A DNA stretch of 64,000 nucleotides from Aquanectria penicillioides. Lineage: Eukaryota; Ascomycota; Sordariomycetes; Hypocreales; Nectriaceae. The notes beneath the pieces are model-generated. The model was not told the DNA's origin and did no database searches. It was given only the letters and a program-made list of their open reading frames with translations. Both the position numbers and the translations under genes were made by a program. Below, piece by piece: positions 1 to 12,553 of this stretch; position 1 is the stretch's first letter; each line of letters opens with the position of its first letter. The DNA is taken from assembly GCA_003415625.1 (NCBI GenBank), contig PYIU01000004.1, positions 3,286,001 to 3,350,000 of the forward strand, written 5' to 3'.

Positions 1-2462
1 CTTGATGGTTGTCAATATCTCGTTCTTTGTTCGATATTTCTAAAAGCAAACCCATCAGGATAAGGTGCTTGGGCGTGAGTGAGCTCTTTTAGGACATGCT
101 TGTGAGGCAGGCTTGACAGCAAACCCACAGACGACTGTGATGAGGATCAAGCTGTAAACACAGTCCACAAGGGTTCGGTGCTTTTCAAAATAGAGTAAAC
201 AAAATGACTCAGGCGATAAAATGAAATTGCCGGGGTGGTTGTTTTCTTCAATGACAGAATTTAATGGAGAAGCATGATGGTGCAAAGCTTCTGTCTTGAG
301 GTGTCGGGTGATGGTTCGGTTGAGAATCAGGAAATCAGGAGAAGCTGTGAGTTGAGGAATGCGCCATCCTCCCACGCGAAGATTGAGTGCAACTCTCCAG
401 GAGAGTGTATATGTGGATATTTTCGTAAGCAAGCACCACATCGACATCAAAGGTGAGAGTTGACAATTAAGAATACTGGACAAGATGCACACTGTAGGTA
501 GCTTTGTTTTAGGGTCGTGGTACGTATTCTTGACAGAGTGGCCACGTGAAATGGTCAAGCATGGGCACTGGCAGTGAGAATTGCCATTCAACCAAGCGAC
601 TAGGATCCTTCACACAGGTTTCCTAGGTGTTGAAATTTTATTTACTTTTTTATTCTGTATTATGATGTATGCGCATATTATTGTACGAGCGATGCAGAGG
701 TAAAAATCGAAGCCGAAAAGAAAGCAAAAACAGGCCACGTGGAGAATGCTGGATGCGGTAGTTGGATTGTCTCACTAGATCGTGCCTTCTACGGTCGAAG
801 TATCAGACACACCCTTCGAGCTGTCAGGTGGAGAGGGAAGCGGAGCTATCCCCTCACCTCGATTGCGCTTGCCTTCGATTAGCTCAAGGCCCAAAGTCAA
901 TCACCCGCTTTCAGCCTCCAGACCCTCCGAGACCATCACAGAACCATCACCTTCAAGATGCAAATCCAAGTCACTCATTCTCTAGCCTCAACACGGAAAC
1001 AATCGGCCTCTCCTGAACCAAATAAGACCCGACAACCACTGGGTTGTTGCACTTTCCCACGCTTTCCCTATTTGGATTACATTTCACTGCCTGCTTCAGT
1101 CGCCACCACTGTTGTTTGACAATTTCACATCACCATTGTTATGATCACGACTCCTTGTCTCCACGTTTGTTATTGCCCTTGCCTAGGTTCTCAACTTTGC
1201 TATCTCCACGGACACTACAATCTGTTGCACCCGTTTCCCGTTTCGCAGATCTTTCTTGAAGATTTTCTGTCGCCACTGGGTTAATTCTGGCCATGGTGCT
1301 CCCTCACAATGAGGGTGATGGTACCAGGGACATACAGCAACAGAACAACTTCAAAGGAAGCTACGGGTTTGCAGGGAAAACATGAATTCAAATTATCCCA
1401 GGTCCGCGGCCTCAATACTCAAGAGCCTTCACCGTGACCCGCCCATACCCCTCTCTCGGCCGAAGAGGTCATTCCAGTTTCGCACAAACATGAATCGACT
1501 CACCTCAGTCGCTCTGGCAGCGGCCTTCTTGCTTCTACTTCAAATTCAATCTCGTTGCGTGTGTATCTCCACTTCGCCTTGACCCTGTTCTAGTCCTTGT
1601 CCACTCGGCGTCCTTGTTGGCGGGCACACATTCAACGCGGGGCTCCACCAAGATGCTCTTCCTACCCCCAGGGTCTCTGAGACACACCTCCTCACGAGGT
1701 CTCACTAGCCAATCCAAAGGGCTGGTGAAAACCACAAGGTTGTTGCTGATTCCATTTACTCACACGCCCATACCTCTCGCCCACCACCTTCATGCTATTA
1801 CGTCCAGACCTATGCTACTCGGGCTTAGTCCCACCCGAAGCTCTGTCGAGTCGAGATTGAGACTTACCCGTCGATAGCTTCCTCACTATGCCGGTCCATG
1901 CTCCGCTTTTTCTTGGTTGCCGCGGACCTGCTCCTACGCTGTGGCGCCGGTTCTCTTTGGGTTTGTGATTACTTCCACAGTGCTTCAAAAACACCTCGGC
2001 CGCCCGCTTCCCCCCCTCGTTATGTTTCCTCCCTAGACCACCTCGTCCCAACTTGGAGGACGTCGTTCCTGCATTAATTTTTCTGTAAGTCACTCTCATA
2101 TCATATCATGCATGTCCTTTCGACTATGTTCTCGGTGTGCTTCATCGCTTGAGACATTTCTACCACCTAGTCGTGTGTAGGCCTTCTAGGTTCCTATGCC
2201 ACATACTAATACTCTTCAGGTTCTTGCTTCATACCCACACTCATTTTGGGATCACTGCAACTTCAAGACATTCCTTCTATATCTACAGTGATTACACCTG
2301 GTTTCACCTTATACGGAGAGCGAAAGCGAGCCAAGACACTCTTTGTGTCTCAACTCGAACGAGACAGACCCATTCGACTTGGCTCAGACAGCCTGATAAA
2401 ACAACGATAACAACAGTTTTCTGTCTCTCATTTTCACTGTTGAATTCAGTCCATCATTTAAA
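1..2462. other. Intergenic / long 5' leader region, no gene seen
   Basis: No open reading frame here resembles a protein. From about 1000 onward the + strand is rich in pyrimidines (runs of C and T, many short CT tracts), which is typical of promoters and 5' untranslated leaders of filamentous fungi, so part of this stretch probably belongs to the transcript of the glycosyltransferase that starts at 2463. The 178-codon minus-strand frame at 55-591 has no recognisable domain and reads like chance. Confidence 0.6.
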
Positions 2463-5195
2463 ATGGGGATTCGAAATTACATCAGAACCCCCTCAATAGC
2501 CGAGGCGGAGGCCGAGGAAAACAGGAGAGCGAGCAGGCGTCTATCACGCTTGTCAATGCCACCAACACCACTCCCCTTAAACATAGAAAAGGCACCTGGT
2601 TTTGCCAAGATCGTGGATATCCCACCTTCACTTTCGAGGGCCGGTGCTCTCGATGTGGTTGATGAAGTCAAGCACGAAGTCATGGTCAATTATCTCTACC
2701 AGCAGCAATGCTCTCAACTTTGGGTTGGTGATGACACCGGTGAGATTGAAGGCGTCCTCCTCGGCCAAGGTCGCGGTCAATACATCGCATGTCCTCCTCA
2801 GCTAGGTCAATCACAATTTGCCATTGCTTGCGCTGCTCTCAATATCCAGGTAAGCTTGACATCCCATGTCTTGGACGAAGTTGAAGTTAATTAAGAGTCC
2901 AAGTGCGCCATGACTGTCAACTCTCGAGTCATCAGAACATTTATGCAATGGTCTCCAGATGCTGTTGATGTACCTCTAGCCAATGGTCTCCGTGTGCAAA
3001 TTATTCCCAGCATCACTGATCTTCCCCGAGCCCGCAAGAATCAATACGCTGCGTTTATTGGAGACGTCGGTCTTCTCATCGTCTGGGACGATGAGGTAAC
3101 AAATCTGGTTTCTCGAGCGAAAATCATTGAGTCCGAGCTTATGGAACTAGTTTGGAACTCTGGAAGGCCTGAGGATGACGAAGATAATCCTGAAGCTTCT
3201 GCTGAGTATGAGATCGATGAGGAGACAGGCCTGCCCAAGCCTGAGGCCCGCCCAATCCATCTTTTGAACTCAGTTCTCATCTCCCTAACCCTCGCTCTCG
3301 TTATCACTGGCCTCGGCGCTGCTTGGCGGCAGTTGGCCATTGAAGTGTCCATTGACAGGAACTACACTCGCCTTGCTCTCATCGCCCTAACTCCCGTTCA
3401 ATTATTCTTCACTCTCTTTATTGGCCAGACTGTCATTGGCTCCTTGGCTCAGATCTTCGGTCCTATGCGCCAGTTGACAGTAAACTCCAAATTTTACTCG
3501 GCTCGAGCCCCTCGCAGGCTACATACCCCCGTCCTCCCTCACGTCACAGTTCAGTGCCCCGTCTACAAGGAAGGTCTTGCTGCTGTAATAGCTCCAACCG
3601 TCAAGTCCATCAAGCAGGCCATGTCAACATATGAACTTCAGGGCGGCTCAGCTAACATGTTCATCAATGACGACGGCCTCCAGCTCATTGGAGAGGAAGA
3701 ACGCGATGCTCGTATTGACTTTTACGCCGACAATAGTATCGGTTGGACTGCTCGTCCCAAGAACGGCGATGAGGGTTTCCAGCGCAAGGGCAAGTTCAAG
3801 AAGGCTTCAAACATGAACCATGGCCTGATGCTTTCTTGCAAGGTCGAAGAGAGGCTACAGCTGATCAAGCGAGACGAGGCTTGGAACCAGGCTGATGAAG
3901 CTTGGGCATATGAGCAAGCTCTTAAGGAAGTTCTCGAAGATGACGGCAGATCCTGGGCCGATGGCAACATCCGTGTTGGCGACTATATTCTTCTGGTTGA
4001 CTCCGACACCCGCGTTCCTGCCGACTGCTTGCTAGATGCCGTGTCGGAAATGGAACAGTCTCCTGATGTTGCCATCATCCAGTTCTCGTCTACCGTCATG
4101 CAGGTCGTCTGGACCTACTTTGAGAGTGGCATCAGTTTCTTCACCAGTCTTGTATACTCTGCTGTTCGATATGCCGTAGCAAATGGCGATGTGTCTCCAT
4201 TTGTTGGACACAACGCGATCCTCCGCTGGTCAGCCATTCAACAAGTTGCTTACCAAGAGGACGGCTACGACAAATTCTGGTCCGAGAGTCACGTCTCTGA
4301 GGATTTCCAAATGTCTCTCCGATTACAGTGCAGTGGCTACAACATTCGCATGGCTTCCTGGGCTGGAGAAGGTTTTAAGGAGGGCGTGTCATTGACAGTG
4401 TACGATGAGCTAGCTCGTTGGGAAAAGTACGCGTATGGATGCAACGAGCTTCTCTTCAATCCCATTCGTACCTGGCTCTGGCGAGGCCCCTTCACACCTC
4501 TATTCAGGCGCTTCCTTTGCTCTAACATCCGCTTTACTTCCAAGATTACTATTATATCCTACATCGGTACGTATTACGCTATCGGTGCTGCTTGGATAGT
4601 GGCCACAGCCAACTACTTCGTAATGGGCTGGTACAGAGGCTATCTGGACAAGTTCTATCTTGACTCTTGGCAGGTGTGGATCACCATAGTTATAGTGTTC
4701 CATGGCCTCGGAAACATTGCCTTGGCAGTTATGAGATGGCGCACTGGTGAGAAGAGTCTCTTCGCTTCCTTGATAGAGAACTTCAAGTGGATGTTCCTGA
4801 TGGCTATCTTCTTTGGCGGCCTTTCTCTGCATGTCAGCCAGGCTCTTCTGGCCCACATGTTCGAGATTGACATGACTTGGGGAGCCACTTCCAAGGAGGC
4901 CGAATTCTCAAACTTCTTCATTGAGGTTCCCAGGATATTCAAGAAGGTGAGCATTTCCTCAACCTACCGTCCCATGCCCTGCTCAATTGCTAACGCGCTT
5001 CCATAGTTCAAATTCTCCATGGCTCTGTCTCTTCTTTTCATCGTCGCCATGGTAATTCTCGCCACAGCTCCATTTGTACCGTATCATTGGCACATCAACG
5101 ACTTATCTGCCATCTTGCCGATCGCTACTCTCTCCGCAAGTCATTTCTTTCTCCCGTTGGTTCTCAACCCCGCTCTGTTGACTTTCACCTTTTGA
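2463..5195 (+). CDS. Family 2 processive-type glycosyltransferase, membrane protein
   Basis: Predicted 874-residue protein from three exons (2463-2849, 2898-4946, 5007-5195); both introns are phase 0, 48 and 60 nt, with GTAAGC/GTGAGC donors. It has the GT2 layout: a cytoplasmic N-terminus, hydrophobic segments around residues 245-330, a catalytic domain with NDDG near residue 386, a DSD acidic motif near 497-499, SEDF near 596 and an ARWEKYAYG stretch near 635 in the place of the Q/RxxRW motif, then four or more membrane spans at the C-terminus. Such enzymes add sugars from nucleotide donors to a growing polysaccharide and extrude it across the plasma membrane. It is shorter than chitin synthases and lacks their QRRRW, so it fits the fungal GT2 group that Zymoseptoria and Fusarium need for hyphal growth on solid surfaces (orthology inferred). 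The polymer made is unknown. Confidence 0.87.
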
Positions 5196-5965
5196 GGTAG
5201 GGTTGTGTTTTCGGACCTCATCCTTGAGTGTCAACTTCCATTCGTTTGTTCATATTCTCCCTCTTCTTCTTTCGTACGTCTTGCATTTATGGTCTATTTA
5301 CTCTTTTGTTTACAGTTCACGCTCGATTTCGTTTACATGTATCCATACAGGGATCGGGAGTTCCGGGGTCATGGGAAATGAGAAATGGAACAACAGACCG
5401 GAAGGGTTCCACAAGTCTGTTGATTTTCAAAACCCCATTTCATAGATGATTTGAGATTCAAGCGATTGGCCGGTTTATCATTCAAACATACTCCTGATTT
5501 TGTGGTCCTTTTTTAACGACTGCTGTCACCCGTTGACAAGTCTACGGCTACTTTTCATCAGCTACGTGACTATTCATGGGTGAAATAACACACATGTGAG
5601 GTTCGACGAAGGGATTAGTCCAAGAATATATTTCATCCTAGCCTATCTATAAAAAAAGAAATGTAACGCCTCTATGCCCGTTGCAGTCTACAAACGACTT
5701 GATCTAATCTATCTACTTGTGCGTGGTGTGCATAACACATTGTAATAATCGTGCATGCTTTTTAACGAACAAACCCAAATCCTTTTTCCATATTTTCGCG
5801 GACACGTTAAGGCGTCCCGACATGTGTTGTCATTTCGTCATCTATGGGCAAAAATGCATTCAAAGACACTTCAATCTACCATCTGGTTGCGAAATGACGC
5901 AAACCAGAGAAACCCACAATTGCAGGGAAGAACAGAAGGAAATAATATGTTCTTGTTCAAGGGGC
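5196..5965. other. Convergent 3' intergenic region
   Basis: This 770-bp segment separates the stop codons of two convergent genes (glycosyltransferase + and New1-like -). It is moderately AT-rich and holds short ORFs only. It should contain both 3' untranslated regions and polyadenylation sites. I see no RNA gene or repeat in it. Confidence 0.6.
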
Positions 5966-8900
5966 TTAGTTGTCCTCATCATCGGTGTCAGGGGGGTGGG
6001 GAGTTCCCTTGGGGCTGCTGAGCCACTCGATGTGACGAAGACGACGACGGGCCTCGCGCTCCTTGAGCTCCTTCTTGGTCATCTTGCGCTTCTTCTTGGC
6101 CTTGAACTTCATTTCCGAGTTGTCCTCGACGCCCGAGTTCACAGCGCTGCTAACAACAGAGTTGACGGCAGTGCTGGCGGCAGTGCTGGCGACGGCGCTG
6201 CCAGGACGGCTGTCCTCGAAGCGGTCGAGGCTGACAGCGGCGGTGCCACGCTGGGCGACGCGTCCGTCACGAACCAGCCACTGCTCAGAGCACAGGGCAC
6301 CGACGAACTCTTCGTTGTGAGAAATGAGGATAACACCACCCTTAAAGTCGCGAATGGCGACAGCGAGGCCGCCGAGAGAGTCACGGTCCAAGAAGTTGGT
6401 AGGCTCGTCGAGCACCAGGAGATGGGGGTTGTTCCACATGGCACCAGCAATGACAACCTTGACCTTCTGTCCTCCGGAAAGCGAGCCGATCTCATTGTGA
6501 TTGGCGATCTCAGGGTCGAGACCGAGGTCCTCGAAGTGCTTGGAGATGACCTTGGGCTGAAGCTCACGGTAACCCAGACCCTCTCGGGAGGCCTCGTGAT
6601 CGTCAAACTCCTGGACAAGCTTGTCGAAGCCAAGCTCGATAAGAGTCTCACGAGAAATCTGAGAGTTGTGCTTGGGCATCAAACCACGCCATTTACTATT
6701 ATCTGTTAGCTTCCAAGTGGATTATGGGTGAAACGGTGGGGCGGCAACTTACATTTCGTATTGGAACGACTTCTTCCACTTCTGTCGACCAACGAGCGAC
6801 TCGATCTGGCGAGGAGACTTTCCATCCTTCAAGTCCACGAACTTGTCCATCTGCGCACGATCGGCATCAGACAGCATACGAGTCTGCTTCATGTGGACCT
6901 CACGATCATCACCGTGAGCGTATCGCCACTGAAGGTACTGGTTAGGGGTTTTCTCAAGGTGCATCTCAACGTGCTCCAGAGCGTGCTGCTTGATGTATCC
7001 GATACGCAGGTTGGGGTGCTTCTCGACCTTTCCGACAGAAGGAATGGTCTCACCAGTAAGCAACTTGATGAGGGTTGACTTTCCGGCACCATTGGGACCA
7101 ATGATGGCAACGCGAGACGACAAAGTAAGCTGGCAAGAAACATCCGAAAGGGAAGGCTTAGGGGCACCAGGATACGAGAACGTGACGTTGGTCATTCGGA
7201 TAATGGCTCGAGTGTTGGACTTGACGCCAGTCAGGATACCGGGTGGGGGGAACTTGAATTGGACATTGGAAGCCGAAAGGGTATAATAACTCTTGGCCTC
7301 AGGGCGGACCTTGACGAAGGCAGCCAGATTACCCTTGTAGCAGGCCAACTTCTTGTTGGGCTCGTAGTGGTAGATGTCAGTGGTGACGTTGTCCAGGAAG
7401 CCAGAGTCGTGGGAGACGATCAAACTAGTAATGTCGGGGTGGGTCTTGAGGTAGTTCTCCAACCAGGCAATGTTGGCGACATCAAGATGGTTGGTAGGTT
7501 CGTCCAGGAGAAGGACGTCGGCGCGCTGCAACATGGCTCGGGCAAGTGCGAGCTTCATCTTCCAACCACCAGAGAGGGAGCCGACTTTCTCAGACTGTCG
7601 GCCCTCGGGGCCTGCGGTGAAACCGAACTCGGCCAAAACTTCCGAGATGCGCTCCTGGCCTTGGGTGGCAATCTCGGGGTCCTTGGACACGAACTGGAGA
7701 ATGCTGATATCAGCATCCTCACCCTGGTTGTGCTCAACGTAGCAGGTTCGGAGAACATCCTGGGGAGGAAAGCCCTCGAGCTTGCCGTTAGCAATGCTCC
7801 TCATCAGAGTCGACTTTCCGGCGCCGTTGCGGCCGCACAGACCGTAACGGTGACCCTTGAGAAGTCGGAGGTTGGTGTGAGAGAGCAGCAGCATGCCGCC
7901 GTAGGCAAGGGAGAAGTCAGCATTGACAATCTCGACCTCGCCATCGTCCTCCTTCTCGGGTTCTCCGTATCGCTTGTGGTCCTCGTCAACGTAGTACTGC
8001 TGAACGGCATCGGCAACCTTCTGAGAAGCCTCGGAGTTCTGCATCAGACTTAAAAGATAAGGCGCGATACGGGCCGAGATGCGAGTAACGAAGCGGTAGT
8101 TGACGTCAATGGCAACCATGTCGCAGATGTAGGGGCGAACCGACTTGTAGAAATCGAGGTGTCCACCCAGGCCACCGTTGAGCTTGATCTGCTCATCAAG
8201 AACCTTGGCGACGTCATCTCCAGAGGTGCGGGCGACGATGTCCTTGTCGTTACCCATGGCCTTCTCCATGGTTGCCAGAGCACGCTCAGCAAGCTCTCGG
8301 ACCTCAGGGAGGGAGGCACGGTCGACAACACCCCTGACACCAGGAGTCAGCTTGGGGAGGAAAGTTCTAGCCTCAATGGGGTCGTGGACAAGCTTGGTCA
8401 AGTTCTCGGTGATGACGACGGTCTGTCGCAGGACTTCTTGAGCCGTGGAAGGGTTGTTGAGGGATCGCTCGAGGAAAGGAGTCAACAGGGCCAGGACAGG
8501 AGAGGTGACGATGGCGACAAAGGTGGTCTGGGAGAGGGCGTGGATGGCCTTCTGAAGGGTCTGCGGGGAAGGATGCTGCATGGTGTCGACGAGCAGAGGG
8601 ATTCGGGGAGCGACATCATCGTTTGAGAGCAGGGTGGTGAGGGAGTTCATGGTGTGAACGGCCTGCTTCTCGACCTCAGACTTGAGGTCGTGCATGCCAC
8701 CCTCGACAATGGGGATGAGGCCAGCGAGCTTGGCGCCCATGGCCTCGCGGAGGACATCCTTGTCGGCAGCCTCCTCCTTGGTGGCTCCGACAGCGAGCTG
8801 GGCCTTGTCGGCAGTCTTCTGTAACAACTTGAAGGCGCCGACGGTGCCCTGCCACTTGCCAGTCTTCTTGGACAAGTAATCGCTCAAGGCGGGGAGGAGG

Positions 8901-9366
8901 CCGACGACGAGGGCCTCGGGGCTGAGGTTGACGAAAAGAGCGTCAAGGCCGTACTGGGCGGCATCGCGAACAACGGCGCCTTTGTCGGCAAGGGCATCGA
9001 GGGCGCAGCCGATCATGCCGCCATCTTGGAGCAGGAGGACAACCTCGCTGACGGACTGGCGGGGGACGAAGCGCTCAAAGATGGCGCCGAGAAGGTTCTG
9101 GCTGGACTCGCGGCGGAGACCAGACTTCTTATCGGCAGCAGCCTTCTTGACCTCGGCGAGGATGCCATAGTATGTGAGGCCGACACAGCCAACGGTAGTC
9201 AGGAGCACCTCACACAGGGCGTAGCAGGCGTCGATGGAGGCGGCGGACGTCTTGGCCGTGAAGATGGTGTTGAGCAAGTCGTTGATGGTCTCCTGGCTTG
9301 GCGGGGCGAGGAGGCATTTGAGACCATCGTCGGTTGAGCCGATGGCGGCGAGACGGGGTGAGGCAT
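5966..9366 (-). CDS. NEW1: New1/Elf1-type ABC-F ATPase (eEF3-like translation factor)
   Basis: About 1093-1118 residues. Order: N-terminal HEAT-like helical repeats (to about residue 400), a first ABC domain with Walker A GRNGAGKST (near 490), LSGGW signature and DEPTNHLD, and a second with GPNGAGKST (near 740), LSGGQ and DEPTNFLD, interrupted by a chromodomain-like insert (FQYEIKWRG). The C-terminus is a KKKRKMTKKELKEREARRR basic tail, then IEWLSSPKGTP and an acidic end. GRNGAGKST and this tail fit New1/Elf1, not canonical eEF3. Family members act on ribosomes in translation termination and recycling (yeast New1) or were linked to mRNA export (S. pombe Elf1). The yeast Q/N-rich prion region is absent. 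One clear intron is 6696-6752. The 5' end is uncertain: the main frame has no ATG, and the ATG at 9366 (Met-Pro-His-Pro) connects either through a 62-nt intron 9293-9354 with a weak GTCTCG donor or through a single-base indel in the CCCCGCC tract. Confidence 0.88.
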
Positions 9367-10518
9367 TGTTGGAGGAGGGGGGTTTACAGCGTCGTCGTCG
9401 GCAGGAACAGGGCCTCGGTCAGTCTGTTTGTAGCCTGAGGGGACGCTGGGCAGGGAGGGAAGCGAAACCAACGAGGCCCTTTGAAGCGACGTGTAAGATG
9501 AGAGAGAGAGAGTGTGTGTGTGTGTGAGAAGTAGATAAGTTGCGGGCTGGTTGGGCGGCGGACTAATACGTTCTGACCCCCGCCTCCAGTGAGGTCAGCG
9601 CAAAAATCCGTGGCAGCGCCCTGAAATTTTTTTTTTTTTTCCTTATCGCCGCCCTTGCACAGCCGAACGAAAAAAAAGGCTTATCGCATGGCCGCCCCGC
9701 CGCCGCTTGTCCCTAGGCCCGACCTGCACCCAATCGGCTCCACTGGAATTCAACCAATCCCTTTCCACGTGCATCCCCCTTTAAACGTCACTGGAGTCTG
9801 CAGTTACCCTGGACTCGGGAAAATGGATAACCAAGTTTGAGAATAATGCCTTGCCGATGGGGAATGTGGATGGGTTTTTGGTGAGTTTCCACACTCAGAG
9901 AGAGTTTCGTTTGATCGATTTAACGTTTTTGGCATCTAGTGTTGAGCCGTAACGAACGGCGATACGTAACAAGGAGTCTCCCTCGCAAATACGTCAAATA
10001 TGTGTGCGACAACAAATATTTGCTTCAACTATTACTCAGCCCAATATGGAAAAATGTCCGACGTGAAATGTCCGAGTATTGATAATGGGACACAGCTAAC
10101 CCAGCACTACTTCAAAGCAACCCAGGTGTCATACTAGGCAGTTAAGCCCAATTCGTCTTAATTGAAATCTAAGTAATTTTGCATACCAAACGAGGAGGTG
10201 CTTTGATATCAGATCATCCATTGTTCAGCCTCCATCAACCCTGTTCCCCCTTTTTTGCCGGCTAAGCCCGCATTCCATAAAACATGATACAAGAGAAGAA
10301 AAAAAAAGAGAAGAAATAGTACACGAGGTCAACTGTCAAGGGTATAATAAAAGAGACATTACACAGAGGGCTCGCTCCCCCATTCTGCTGTAGAATAAAG
10401 TATCGTCGATGCTTCCCAGAAGACGCGCCGCTTGTCATGAAAAGAAAGGAAGAATAGAGGGTAGCAAAGATTAGCAATAAAAATGAAAGAATTTCGTCCA
10501 GTTTCATATGCGCCGCAA
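9367..10518. other. Intergenic region, New1 promoter and palmitoyltransferase 3' side
   Basis: No gene is visible. The New1-proximal part holds a compound AG/TG microsatellite (about 9499-9526), a T14 tract near 9627 and CT-rich promoter sequence; the distal part toward 10518 is AT-rich and probably the 3' untranslated region of the palmitoyltransferase gene. Small ORFs at 9655-9840 and 10262-10507 show no protein-like composition. Confidence 0.55.
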
Positions 10519-12553
10519 TTATGCATTGCTTTCAGCCCGCAGTGCCACAGGTCCCTGGAATCCTGCAGACGAGGGCTTCACACTGTCCAACTCAAGAGAG
10601 TTTGTTCGAGGGCGCTTGTCTCGGTGGATGCCCAAGCGCTGGTCACCCTCATGATATTTGCCCTTGAATTGGTAATAAGTAGGCTGTCGGGGTCGGCAGA
10701 GAACTACAATAAAGTTCTTGATGGCGTTGGTTTGAGTGAAGGGTCGGAATCGCTCCTTCTTGATAAATTTGTGTGAGTTCATGTACTCTCGTGTCGTCTC
10801 TCCGCGGGCCATGAGGAAGATGTGATATCCCATCAAAGCAGCCGGATAGAGGAAGAAGATGAAGCCGAGAATGATGAGGGCAAAGGGGACACGGAAGTGA
10901 TCCATGGCCTTGCCGAATGAGACGCCCTCGCGCTGCGCATAAATAGTGAGCTGCGTAACGCTGGTGCCAATGAGGTAGGCGGAAAGAATGGTGGCAGAGG
11001 TGACAAAGGTAAAAAAATATCGGTAGTTGCGTTTCCCGACACAGTTATTGAGCCACACGCAGTGATGGTCATGTGTCTCGATACAGTTATCGCAGAGGCG
11101 ACAATGGTGAGCACGCGGCGGGCGCCAAATGTTGCAAGTCCGGCAGTGCTTAACGGGGACTTCCATGGCCGCCGTGTTGGACTCGGCCGACTTGATTAGG
11201 GCCCAGTCGGTCGTTGGTGGGCTTAGTCGAAGAGGATCATCGTCATCGTCCATGGGAGGAAATCGGTGAAGATTTCGCGGGAGGATCTGTTAATTGTTAG
11301 TGATTTGTCAAAAGGACTAGCAAGGCAATGGCATAACTCACTCCGGGATCAGAGACGGATGCGTGGATAAAGGAAGAGAAGCAGATATATGCTAGATACG
11401 CAAAGATGATAGGAATTGCGGGTGAAATATTGTGCCATAGCCATGGCGCTTCAAAGCCGAAGAAGAGAGCACACGGGACAACGATGGCGCAACCGGTGGC
11501 GATGTTGATGGGTCGTTGTCTCGTGTTCTGCCATCGGCCGCCTAGGCAGAACACAGTGTTGCCGTCAAAGTATTGATGTACGCGGCCGACATTGGGCTGT
11601 CTAGTTCTGGGTTGTGGGATACGCACGACACGCTTCCCTCGAGAATCCATTGGTCGAAGCTGCGGTGATGATGCGGACGAGGACAGTTTCTCGGCACCCT
11701 CGGTACTCCGGTTGGGAAGACTTTGTCCTTGGTGGTCACCCTTGCTCGGCATGAGGAAGCTGGACCGGAATGAGCGTGGGGATTTGATAGGACTGGGCAG
11801 ATTGGCAAGGTCTCTGTAGCTCGTGTCGACATTGATCCTGTGTTGCACAGGCTGGCTCTGATCAGACTTGCCCTGCAAAGGACGAACGCTATCCGTCAAA
11901 CTACCAGCAGGGTAGTGGCCGTGGCTGGGACTCGTATTCGCGGTAATCCTGTCCAAGGTTTCCTGCTCGGTCATTTCGGTACCTCGAGAGGGCGGGGGCC
12001 GCATGTTGTCCTCGTCGCCCAAGTTGCGCTGGACCTGGGCAATGGGGTTCGAGTTGATGCTCTGTCGTGCAACGCTGCCACCCAACTCGTTGGTGTCTTC
12101 GAAGGTGGGCGACTGTTGGCTCATGGTGGGTGGACGCTGAGAGCCGCCTCGCTGTGCCTGTAACTTCTGCGAGCTCATAGGTCGGAAGAAGGCTTGCGAC
12201 GTCAGGGAAGGGACGTGGCTGCGGTTGGATAAACTTGGAGTTTGGCTGGTAGACCCAGCACCCGTGCTGGCTGTGCTTCCTCGCTTGGCCGCGACGCCGG
12301 CGACGTAGTTCTTTCGCGAAGTCTGGCCCTGCCAAGCACCCCGGGAGGATACTCCTGTGCGAGCCGTCCCGGGTCGGGAGCCTACATCCACGCTCTTCGG
12401 GAGACTCATCCGTTGCTTGTTGGTCTCCATCTCGTCCCCGTCTTCGCTAGCAATGTCTGTCATACGCGAGGAAATGATGCTTGGTGGTCCGGGAACCTCG
12501 GAACGTGGGATTTGGGGCGTTGGGAAGCCGTCTTCATCTTTCTTCGAAGACAT
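10519..12553 (-). CDS. ERF2: DHHC-type palmitoyltransferase, Erf2-like
   Basis: Predicted 659 residues from two exons (12553-11342 and 11286-10519), joined by a 55-nt intron (11287-11341, GTGAGT...CAG) whose removal recreates the family motif SDPGILPRNLHR. The first 300 residues are low-complexity, rich in Ser, Pro, Gln and Arg. Two membrane spans follow (about 350-400), then the cysteine-rich domain with CRTC, RAHHCRLC and the catalytic DHHC in THDHHCVWLNNCVG, then two more spans (FFTFV..., FALIILGFIFFLYPAALMGY) and a TTxE-like motif (RGETTREY). The enzyme S-acylates cysteines near the C-terminus of substrates; Erf2 with its partner Erf4/Shr5 palmitoylates Ras at the endoplasmic reticulum. 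The long disordered N-terminus is common in ascomycete Erf2 proteins. The start is the first ATG in frame and is preceded by an upstream CT-rich leader. Confidence 0.92.

Noticed and set aside
5717..8053. Long plus-strand ORFs of 330 and 264 codons (5717-6709, 7259-8053)
   Set aside because: They are antisense shadows of the New1-like gene, whose GC-rich third positions keep opposite frames open; the translated sequence has no domain.
5966..9366. Canonical elongation factor eEF3
   Set aside because: The Walker A form, the position of the insert and the IEWLSSPKGTP tail fit New1/Elf1 better; eEF3 has GPNGAGKS in the first ABC domain and a longer lysine-rich end.
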